Assembly: GCF_020329485.1 (NCBI RefSeq)
Contig: NZ_JAGKJI010000012.1
Location: forward strand, 62,001 to 126,000
Length of the DNA stretch: 64,000 bases
Source of the DNA: Bradyrhizobium cenepequi
Lineage (GTDB): Bacteria > Pseudomonadota > Alphaproteobacteria > Rhizobiales > Xanthobacteraceae
Direction of reading: 5' to 3'
Each line of letters starts with the position of its first letter. The first letter of the stretch is position 1. Below, one piece after another: positions 25,800 to 33,221 of the stretch. The position numbers and the translations under genes were made by a program. The notes below the pieces were generated by a model. That model did not search any database and had not been told where the DNA came from. It saw only the letters and a program-made list of their open reading frames with translations.

Positions 25800-26894
25800 T
25801 TACGCCTTGTCATCGATGAACGCGCGCGTTCGCCGACGCGCTTCGTCGTCGGTGAACTGGCAGGGCGGGGATTTCATGAAATAGCTCGATGGTCCGGTCA
25901 GCGCCCCCGAGAGGCCACGGTCGATCGCGAGCTTGGCGCAGCGGACGGCATCGATCACGACACCTGCGGAGTTCGGAGAATCCCAGACTTCGAGCTTGAC
26001 CTCGGCCGTCAAGGGGACGCCGCCGAAGGTCGTTCCCTCCAGACGAATGAAGGCGAGCTTGCGATCGGTGAGCCATGGAACATGGTCGCTCGGCCCCACA
26101 TGTACGTTGTCGGCATCCATCGGCACGTCAAATTGGCTGGTGACGGCTTGTGTCTTCGAGATCTTCTTCGAAGTCAGGCGATCCCGCTCGAGCATGTTCT
26201 TGAAGTCGGTATTGCCACCGACATTGAGCTGGTAGGTGCGATCGAGCCGCACACCGCGGTCGCGGAACAGATTGGCGAGCACGCGGTGCAGGATCGTGGC
26301 GCCGACTTGGCTCTTGATGTCGTCGCCGATGATCGGCAGGCCCGCTTCCTCGAAGCGGCGCTGCCAGGCGCGGTCGGATGCGATGAAGACGGGAATGCAG
26401 TTGACGAAACCGCAACCGGCATCAATGGCACGCTCTGCATACCATTCGCTCGCTCTTTGCGAGCCGACCGGCAGATAGGAGACCAAAACATCCGTTCGCG
26501 ATCTAGCAAGGACGCTTGCAACATCGGCTTCCGGCGCGTCAGCGATCGGAATATCATCTTCCAGGTAGCGGCCGATACCGTCGAGCACCGGGCCCCGCTG
26601 CACGATCACGCCGGTCTTGGTGACGTCTGAAAATCGGTGCGTGTTGTTTGGTGTTGCCCAGATTGCCTCCGACACGTCGCGTCCGACCTTGTTGGCGCTG
26701 ACGTCGAAGGCTGACGCAATTTCGATATCACTGACGTGATAGCCGCCGACATCTGCGTTCATCAATCCGGGGACCGGTTCGTTCGACTTGGCGTTCCGGT
26801 AGTAGCTCAAACCCTGAACGAAGGAGCTCGCGCAGTTTCCAACGCCCACGATACCGACGCGAACGCGCCGTCTGTTTTCAAGACGTGAATGCAT
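25800..26894 (-). CDS. Myo-inositol-1-phosphate synthase family protein
   Basis: A 364-residue NAD-dependent enzyme expected to convert glucose 6-phosphate to inositol 1-phosphate. The NAD loop is [10 protein letters not shown] (residues 15-24). Family signatures are [47 protein letters not shown] and [18 protein letters not shown]. The length is that of the prokaryotic (archaeal/actinobacterial-type) form, shorter than the yeast enzyme. GGAGG lies upstream of MHSRLEN; a much longer frame before it is non-coding. It is the first gene of the 14-gene operon and is likely to define an inositol-containing product. An unrelated precursor role is possible. Confidence 0.9.
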   Translation of the reverse strand: MHSRLENRRRVRVGIVGVGNCASSFVQGLSYYRNAKSNEPVPGLMNADVGGYHVSDIEIASAFDVSANKVGRDVSEAIWATPNNTHRFSDVTKTGVIVQRGPVLDGIGRYLEDDIPIADAPEADVASVLARSRTDVLVSYLPVGSQRASEWYAERAIDAGCGFVNCIPVFIASDRAWQRRFEEAGLPIIGDDIKSQVGATILHRVLANLFRDRGVRLDRTYQLNVGGNTDFKNMLERDRLTSKKISKTQAVTSQFDVPMDADNVHVGPSDHVPWLTDRKLAFIRLEGTTFGGVPLTAEVKLEVWDSPNSAGVVIDAVRCAKLAIDRGLSGALTGPSSYFMKSPPCQFTDDEARRRTRAFIDDKA

Positions 26895-27232
26895 CGATCG
26901 TGATCCTCCGGGGCAAGCCGCCATGCGACGCGGACGTAAGCAGGTCGGCGAACGTATGAAAGGTATGTTCGTTCCCGCGCCGGCAGTGGGGGTGGAACAC
27001 GAAGACGGATTCCGTCGAGAAAAATCGAGAAAGCTTAACTCAGGATGGAATCGCCGAGGAACAAAGCGCTTCCTGGATGAAGATGAAGAAGATGATCCTG
27101 AAGCATCATTCCGCGGTTGGCCGTAATGATCGTGCGCGGAAGAACCAATCCGGGATCGCGGAGTTTCATGGCGAGCAGGCCTGACGCGAGAGCCTTTGCT
27201 GTCGTCGGGTCCAACCATTGGAGGAGCTGCGA
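26895..27232. other. Divergent intergenic region upstream of the inositol synthase operon
   Basis: This 338-base stretch separates the minus-strand glycan operon from the plus-strand gene pair at 27233-28536. It should hold the main promoter of the 14-gene operon. No clear -35/-10 pair, palindrome or riboswitch was seen. Open frames crossing it on the minus strand are extensions of the inositol synthase frame with poor coding character. Confidence 0.5.
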
Positions 27233-27535
27233 ATGATTGCGAGCCATACCAGGGAAAGTGAAGCGCATACCACCACCGACCACGAACTGATCCAGGACTG
27301 GGTAGAAGAACGGGGAGGCCATCCGGCAACAGTCAAGGCGACCGAGGAAGACAGGCAGGCCGGCATCTTGCGCATCGATTTCGGCCCGAAGGATGAGGGG
27401 CTCGACGAGATCGGCTGGGACGAGTTCTTCCGCAAGTTCGACGAATCCGGGCTGGCGTTTCTGTACCAGGACGAGACCAGCGACGGTAAGCTGAGCCGGT
27501 TTCATAAATTCGTGCGGCGTTCGTCCGCCGGATGA
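27233..27535 (+). CDS. Small conserved rhizobial hypothetical protein
   Basis: A 100-residue acidic protein. [19 protein letters not shown] is followed by a segment [20 protein letters not shown] and [19 protein letters not shown]. This compact pattern is widespread in Rhizobiales; copies are sometimes mislabelled as glucan branching enzyme although far too short. The structure looks like a single small alpha/beta domain. GGAGGAG precedes the ATG. Its stop overlaps the next start as ATGA. No function is assigned. Confidence 0.75.
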   Translation: MIASHTRESEAHTTTDHELIQDWVEERGGHPATVKATEEDRQAGILRIDFGPKDEGLDEIGWDEFFRKFDESGLAFLYQDETSDGKLSRFHKFVRRSSAG

Positions 27536-28536
27536 ATCCCGAAGCCGTCGCGCGAACCGATCCGGCCCGTTCATCGCCCGCGGTCGTGTCGCAAGACGGC
27601 TGGACCGAGGCAATGCGGGCCGGTGATTTCGAGCGTGCCTGGGCGATCAGCGATCACGATCTGGCATATCTGTGCCGAATGGGGCCTGCGAAGCATACCG
27701 GACCGCGTCATCTGCAACGTATCTGGCGCGGCGAGCCGCTGCGCGACAAGCGCGTCCTGGTCCGCTGCTACCATGGTCTTGGCGATACCATCCAGTTTGT
27801 CCGCTTCATGCCGGCGCTTCGTGCCGTCGCGCGCGAAGTGACGCTCTGGTGCCAGGCGGAGCTGTTGCCGCTGCTGGCGCGGGCGGAGGGTGTCGACCGC
27901 GCGATGCCGCTTCATGACGGCACACCTGACGCCGGGTTCGACGTCGACATCGAGATCATGGAGGTTCCCCATGCCATCAGGGCTGGGAACGACTTGGTCG
28001 CGATGCGGAGGCCTTATCTGACGTTGCCAGGCGATGACGGCCGGGCGGCTTGGCGGATCGGTGACGGACTTGCGGTAGGCCTCGTCTGGGAGGTCGGTGA
28101 CTGGGACAAGCGGCGTGTGATCCCGGCGGCCTTGATGCGGCGTCTCAATGGCGACGGCGTAAGGCTCTATTCGCTGCAGCAAGGTCCTGCGGCCGCGCAG
28201 GCGCCCGGGATCGGCGCAGCGGACATCAGTACGCCGGACATCGGCATGCTCGGCCGAACGATCAAGCAACTGGATCTGGTGGTCTGCGTCGACACCATGA
28301 TTGCGCATCTGGCGGGCGCGCTTGGCTGCGAGGCCTGGGTGCTGCTGCATTCCGATTGCGATTGGCGATGGCCTGCCTCCGGCGACACGACATTCTGGTA
28401 TCCGAGCCTGCGGCTATTCCATCAGCCGTCTCCCGGAGATTGGTCCAGCCTCCTCGAAGAGGTCCGCCTGGCGCTCGTCGAGCGGGCAAGAACGAAGGGC
28501 CGAAACATGCGTTCCCCGACCGATCACCGCGCCTGA
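27532..28536 (+). CDS. GT9/heptosyltransferase-like protein
   Basis: A 334-residue protein with GT-B features of the ADP-heptose:LPS heptosyltransferase group. VLVRCYHGLGDTIQFVRF opens the N-terminal domain near residue 75, and the C-terminal domain has VGLVWEVGDW, LYSLQQGP and LDLVVCVDTMIAHLAGALG, which matches the donor phosphate site. Similar domains end many TPR-containing proteins in rhizobia, and this one has only a short helical lead-in (DGWTEAMRAGDFERAWAI) in place of TPRs. It may glycosylate lipid or protein, or be catalytically inactive. The final 13 bases overlap the convergent Crp-like gene. Confidence 0.75.
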   Translation: MNPEAVARTDPARSSPAVVSQDGWTEAMRAGDFERAWAISDHDLAYLCRMGPAKHTGPRHLQRIWRGEPLRDKRVLVRCYHGLGDTIQFVRFMPALRAVAREVTLWCQAELLPLLARAEGVDRAMPLHDGTPDAGFDVDIEIMEVPHAIRAGNDLVAMRRPYLTLPGDDGRAAWRIGDGLAVGLVWEVGDWDKRRVIPAALMRRLNGDGVRLYSLQQGPAAAQAPGIGAADISTPDIGMLGRTIKQLDLVVCVDTMIAHLAGALGCEAWVLLHSDCDWRWPASGDTTFWYPSLRLFHQPSPGDWSSLLEEVRLALVERARTKGRNMRSPTDHRA

Positions 28537-29327
28537 GGCAACAACGCGGCGGCCGCCGGACGGCGGTGAGGGGTCACCATCGGTCCGGGCTGCTGTTCGA
28601 TGGTGTCGTAATCCCGCAGACGCAGATAATCCGGGTCGAACCCGGCCAGGCGAACAAGGCCGTTCCAATCGGTGATCGTGATCGTCTTCGATTGCCACTG
28701 CAGGAGATTGCTCCGCCGCAATTCCTGAATGCTGCGGTTGGCGTGAACGGCGGAAAGGCCGCAGGCGGCCGCCAGATCGGATTGCGTGAAGAGAGAAGGA
28801 ATCCGAAAATCCCTGGCTAGGCCGACGGCGCGGAGGCGGGTCGTGATCTCGCAGAGCAGGTGTGCGACCCGCGTCAATGCGTCCCGGCTCCCCAGATTGA
28901 CGATCCAGTTCCGCAAGCAGGACGCATCAGCCAGCAGCAGACTCAGCAGCGCGCGCGACATCGACGGCGATAGCGCGGATATCTCGCGAAAATACCTGTG
29001 AGGCACGAACGCAACCACGACAGAGCCGAGCGTGAGCAGGTCGTGATCGACCCGGCCGTCATAGACGGTGTGGAGATCGGGCAGGTCGCCAGGCACGTAG
29101 ATTGACGTGATCTGGGCGTCGCGGCTGTCGGCGTCCTGGCAGCAAAGATAGCCCTGCAGAAGCAGGCAGCAATGGCAGGGCTGATTGTCCTTGTGGAGAC
29201 GGTGGCGGGGGCCAAGATGGCTGATGCTGCTTGGCATCCTCGCAAGCAGGTCGAGATCGTCGGATGACAGTTCGACGATGCTTGCAAGACGATCGGCGAA
29301 TTTCGAAAAGGCAAATCCTGTTTGCAT
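28524..29327 (-). CDS. Crp/Fnr-family transcriptional regulator
   Basis: The 267-residue product has an N-terminal cyclic-nucleotide-type beta barrel with ITSIYVPGDLPDLHTVYDG near residue 75, a dimerisation helix, and a C-terminal helix-turn-helix FTQSDLAAACGLSAVHANRS near 195. There is no FNR-type cysteine cluster at the N-terminus and the Arg of cAMP-binding pockets is not evident, so the signal is unknown. The start at MQTGFAF is tentative, since the ribosome site is weak; an upstream ATG would add sixteen residues. Position before the exopolysaccharide genes makes it a candidate regulator of that cluster. Confidence 0.85.
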   Translation of the reverse strand: MQTGFAFSKFADRLASIVELSSDDLDLLARMPSSISHLGPRHRLHKDNQPCHCCLLLQGYLCCQDADSRDAQITSIYVPGDLPDLHTVYDGRVDHDLLTLGSVVVAFVPHRYFREISALSPSMSRALLSLLLADASCLRNWIVNLGSRDALTRVAHLLCEITTRLRAVGLARDFRIPSLFTQSDLAAACGLSAVHANRSIQELRRSNLLQWQSKTITITDWNGLVRLAGFDPDYLRLRDYDTIEQQPGPMVTPHRRPAAAALLPQAR

Positions 29328-30124
29328 ACTGCTACCGCGTCCCGCACCACCTCTGCGCTGTAGCGGGAGGTGCATATTAACCTGTGATACCCGATCGGAC
29401 GTCGGAGCGCCTCGAAGGTGGCGTGTTCATGATTGCAGGATCGACTCGCGGCGAAACTCAAAGTTCCTATTAACCTTGCGCAAGCGACGACCTCATGTGT
29501 TGAGAACATGTGCGATCGCGTTCTCGCGGCGCGTTGCGTCCGAGTTTTGCGTCTCGTTTCACCCTCCTCGATATCAGAGGGCGCAGGGAAAGCCGGGTGC
29601 CGGTCGCACCCGTGGGCCCCGTGCAACAAAAGGCACGGGGGTAGGACCACAGGTCAACCGGAGCAACACCGGCTTTCCCTGCGCAGTGGTTTACAGCTTA
29701 CTTCGTGCTCTTCCCGGTGACCGGGCTTTCTTGCCACCGTCATCTCTCGCGCGAATATCTTCGCGCAAAAAACTTAGCGCCAGCGTCGGGGCGCCAGAAC
29801 CACACGACTTCGCCGTCCGTGAGTGCCGCGCTCGTCAGTCGCAACACTCCCGTCCACCGCATCTCACCGCAACGTTCGTGACGATCGCGAGCCGCCCCTC
29901 ATCCGCCGTGAGACGCACGGAGTCATAATGCTGATTTGCCCGACGGCGGAAGCGGAATGTTTTTCACGTGAGGGGTGGACAGACTTTCGGTGATTTGCCC
30001 GTCGGGTTGTTATGTCGCACCCATTGCGACCATATCATCATTGCGGTCATTCCGCAGCGATGTGTCAGCATCGAGCTCCAGGCGTCCCCATCGTAGCCAT
30101 CGATCATCGTCGACCAGCGCGAAG
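29328..30124. other. Long gene-free stretch containing dispersed-repeat sequence
   Basis: Nearly 800 bases with no supportable gene. The first part has two copies of ATTAACC (29376 and 29469). From about 29580 the sequence turns into a structured repeat with a large hairpin, then CTTCGTGCTCTTCCCGGTGA, and later GATTTGCCCGACG at 29933 and GATTTGCCCGTCGGG at 29992. The same core at 3904 supports a dispersed element. Short frames across it have no family resemblance. Confidence 0.6.
29581..29684. repeat. Inverted repeat forming a large intergenic hairpin
   Basis: GCGCAGGGAAAGCCGG at 29581-29596 is exactly complementary to CCGGCTTTCCCTGCGC at 29669-29684, a 16-base perfect stem. The loop itself can pair internally, with GGTGC/GCACC and CCCCGTGC/GCACGGGG. 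The layered pairing suggests a structured RNA or a palindromic repeat of the BIME kind. No transposase is nearby. Confidence 0.8.
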
Positions 30125-31708
30125 CTAATCAGCGGCCACAACGCTGTTAGGAGCGCTTCGCGATCGTGCTGGTTCTCGCCGAGCTGCGCCACTCCCAGGG
30201 GATGTCAAAACCGCCGATACAGGTCCGTTCACGAAAGCCGTCGTCTTCGGCTGAACCCGCGATCCGTCGATCACCTCGAGCTCGCCGCAGCGGTTCAGCG
30301 TGTGCAACTTCCTGCCTGGCCATGCAGGCCCCGGCTTAAGCGAGTGCCGAACGACTTGTCTGAACGTGGTTGGCGACAGTTCGAGAACTTCCGCAAGACC
30401 GAGCGCTGCGCCATATCCGTTGGAGCAATCCTGCACCGGCCGCCACAGGCTTCCATTGATGGCCACAAAATTGCCGGCCGGCCGCGCGCTTGCGCGATCC
30501 ATCAGGACCGGATTGCTCGCATGTGGCAGCCAGGGGCCGAAGAGCCGCTCGGCGTAAAAGATCGCCAATGTGTCGGAATAGCCTCCGGTCCCGTCGCGCC
30601 AGGCTCCGAACAGATAGTACATGCCGTTGTGCCGCGTGATGGTCACGTCGGCCAGTTCAAGCCCTGACAGCAGCGTGCAGTGACGCTCCCATTTGTCTGG
30701 AAATCGAATGCATTTGTAAACCGCGACGTCCCGATGCTCCGAGCTTTCCGGGATCATCCACAGCTCATTATCGTGCTCAAACAGAAACGGATAGGACAGA
30801 TGCCAGGGCTCTTCCAGCACGGGTACGACGTTTGCGGCCGGACCAGTGTGGTCGAACTCGACTGCGGAGATGATACCCTTGCCGACCTTGTGATCGAGAT
30901 CTTCAAAGAAGACGAATGTTCTGCCGTTCCATTTGATCGGAAAGGGATCAGCGTAGAAGTGATTTCCGGGATCGGCGAGCACCTTCCAGTCCGGCCCTGA
31001 TAGATCTCCAGTCCGCCACACGTCGACATTTTCGCTGTAGCGCCATCCGATGTGCCAATGAGGCGCATAGCAGCAAAGGCGATATACTTCCTTCGCGATC
31101 GACAAGGCCAGGCCGCGCACGACATACTTGGCCGCCGGCTGTGGGGCGCGCGTGCTGGCCGAACGAGCCAGCTCCGGAACAATCCTTGGCGTTCCTGACA
31201 GGATAGCCGTCAGCATGGTCAGGGTTCTCGCCATGACTGTTTCGAGCGAACCGCTCAAGCCGACGGTAATCTCTCCGGACGGATGACCGCGATCGAGGAC
31301 CCTGCCGTCGAGCTCATTGACGATCTCGATAACCGGCAAGTCACCGGCGAGTATGGCTGCCAGCGCGGCGTTTTCCCCTGGTGCTCCATTGAACAGCGGA
31401 CGGAGATACAGCCGGGCAGAGCAGTCAGGATCCCTTGCGGCGCCTGTAAAATCGACAATCACGTCAGCCTTGCCGGCCTCAGCCTGCGACCGTTCCGGGA
31501 TGATTTTCAGTTTGTCGGCGCCACTGCGCTTGCCCTTCCGCAATAGCATCCGTTCAAGTTCGAAAAGCGCTTCCAGGCCAGCAGGTCGCGATTCCGCGGT
31601 CGCCGTCCACGCGATTTGAATCGGGACATCGTGGTCCTTGACGGGCAGCGTCTGGCGGCACATCCACTGCCGTGCATGCTCGCGTTCGCAGCGCAATTCG
31701 ATGATCAT
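30125..31708 (-). CDS. GINT1-like (glucosamine inositolphosphorylceramide transferase N-terminal-like) beta-propeller protein
   Basis: The 527-residue product has two parts. Residues 1-190 look like a formyltransferase-type Rossmann region with VIVDFTGAARD. Residues 215-490 carry blade-like repeats: DPFPIKWNGRTFVFFED, EEPWHLSYPFLFEHDNELWM, YYLFGAWRDGTGGYSDTLAI and RPAGNFVAINGSLWRPVQD. The second part resembles the five-bladed propeller at the N-terminus of plant GINT1-type transferases, also seen in GH43-like enzymes. Bacterial members occur in polysaccharide loci without known activity. No signal peptide was seen. The ATG at 31708 has only a weak ribosome site, so a later start is possible. 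The link to inositol lipids is inference. Confidence 0.65.
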   Translation of the reverse strand: MIIELRCEREHARQWMCRQTLPVKDHDVPIQIAWTATAESRPAGLEALFELERMLLRKGKRSGADKLKIIPERSQAEAGKADVIVDFTGAARDPDCSARLYLRPLFNGAPGENAALAAILAGDLPVIEIVNELDGRVLDRGHPSGEITVGLSGSLETVMARTLTMLTAILSGTPRIVPELARSASTRAPQPAAKYVVRGLALSIAKEVYRLCCYAPHWHIGWRYSENVDVWRTGDLSGPDWKVLADPGNHFYADPFPIKWNGRTFVFFEDLDHKVGKGIISAVEFDHTGPAANVVPVLEEPWHLSYPFLFEHDNELWMIPESSEHRDVAVYKCIRFPDKWERHCTLLSGLELADVTITRHNGMYYLFGAWRDGTGGYSDTLAIFYAERLFGPWLPHASNPVLMDRASARPAGNFVAINGSLWRPVQDCSNGYGAALGLAEVLELSPTTFRQVVRHSLKPGPAWPGRKLHTLNRCGELEVIDGSRVQPKTTAFVNGPVSAVLTSPGSGAARREPARSRSAPNSVVAAD

Positions 31709-31738
31709 GTCCGGCCTATCCGTCTAATATGCACCAGA

Positions 31739-32926
31739 TCAAATGGCTTGGCTGAGAAGTTGGACGTATTCGTCCACCATCGTGTCTACCGAATAGCGCG
31801 ACCTCAGGCCTTTGGCGTTTTGCCGCAGCTCGTCGCTCAACGTCTTGCTTGTTAAGATTGTGGAAACGGCGGCCGACAGCTTTGCATTGTCCGCGGCATC
31901 GACAAAGAGCGCTGTAGGCTTTCCTTCGAAAGACAACACCTCGCGCAGAACGGGCAGATCATTCACGACGGAAGGAACACCTGCGTTCGCGGCTTCAACC
32001 GCGGCCAGGCCGAAAGTTTCAGCTTGCGTGGGGAATACGAACACGTCGAGGCAGGCAAGAAAGTCCGCCATCCGTCGCGGCGGAATCTCGCCGATAAAAT
32101 GCACCCTGTCGGATACTTTGAGCTCATCTGCCAAAAGCCCCAGCCGTTCCTGGTCCGCGCCTTGTCCAGCCAGCGCAAGATGCCACGAAGGTTCGCCGGC
32201 CAAGAGACGTATCGCCGCATCGAGCCGCTTGTGAGGGTGCAATCGTGCAGCACAACCGAGCAGCACGCGATCCGGTGGCAATTTGAACTGTTGGCGTGCA
32301 ATATCCTTCGGCAGATCGAGCGATTTGTCGTCGAAGCCGTGTGGGACGTGCTTCATGCGCGCTCGATAAGGAGCAGGATACCTCGCATACTCGCGCTCCA
32401 TCTGCCGCGAGTTGAGTGTTATGCATTTGAAGAAGCCAACGCTGCCCATGACGATGTCGGCAGCGCGGACCGGCCAGCTCATCGACATCGCGGATGAAAC
32501 CTGGTTGGCAATCACCGGGGCGCGACTGACGAGGCGCGATACGCCTCCACCGATCACATTGCCAAAGTGCTGGAACGTGAGGACGACATCGGGCCTGATG
32601 GCCCTGATATGGCCAGCGAGCTTCCACAGCATCCGCAGCAGCGCTACCGGACTCCCCGGCCGATTCTGCGCGCAGTAGAATGTATTCGGCGGCTCGTCGA
32701 AGGAATCGGACTTGCGGAAGAAGAAGAGATTGAAGACCTCGTAGCCGCGCGCGGTCAGGCCGGCGCCGAGCAGCCTTGTGATCTCCTGAGCGCCGGCGTT
32801 CTCCGCCTGGGTCTGCACAAGAACGATGCGTCGCTTTGGCTCTATGCCGTTTGACCGATCACGTGACGCTGCCGACGATCGTATCGGTGCCTCGCGCAAT
32901 TCTGTGCTTGGCTGGTAACGGAACAC
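31739..32926 (-). CDS. Glycosyltransferase family 4 protein
   Basis: A 395-residue GT-B enzyme. The N-terminal domain starts after a short tail at RRIVLVQTQAENAGAQEI; the C-terminal domain has LLGCAARLHPHKRLDAAI, then FVFPTQAETFGLAAVEAANA, the GT4 donor motif with Glu at the EtfGLaavE positions. SVGFFKCITLNSRQMEREY is the linker region. The start is GTG at 32926; no better in-frame start lies close. It precedes the GINT1-like gene by 30 bases, so the two probably form one minus-strand unit. The transferred sugar is unknown. Confidence 0.87.
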   Translation of the reverse strand: MFRYQPSTELREAPIRSSAASRDRSNGIEPKRRIVLVQTQAENAGAQEITRLLGAGLTARGYEVFNLFFFRKSDSFDEPPNTFYCAQNRPGSPVALLRMLWKLAGHIRAIRPDVVLTFQHFGNVIGGGVSRLVSRAPVIANQVSSAMSMSWPVRAADIVMGSVGFFKCITLNSRQMEREYARYPAPYRARMKHVPHGFDDKSLDLPKDIARQQFKLPPDRVLLGCAARLHPHKRLDAAIRLLAGEPSWHLALAGQGADQERLGLLADELKVSDRVHFIGEIPPRRMADFLACLDVFVFPTQAETFGLAAVEAANAGVPSVVNDLPVLREVLSFEGKPTALFVDAADNAKLSAAVSTILTSKTLSDELRQNAKGLRSRYSVDTMVDEYVQLLSQAI

Positions 32927-33221
32927 GGATTCCTCACCCGTTGAGGGACTGGGATTTTTCCCTCACTTTCGAGAGTCGTGACTATCACGCCATGCGCTGT
33001 TCTACACCGGCTAGCGCGTAACGGAGTTAATGCAGCACACCTCGCTCGATCACACGTTGCTCACAGAGAAGATGTCGTTGCGGCGCGCGGAAGATAGAGC
33101 CGGTTCGTTAACTAATTGGTCATGGCGTTGCCGAGAGAGGGTAACTGCCGATTAACCATAGATATTTACGTTGGGGCAGGCCACTGAACAGTGTCTGCCA
33201 GTTGAATTCGAGTCAAAATCC

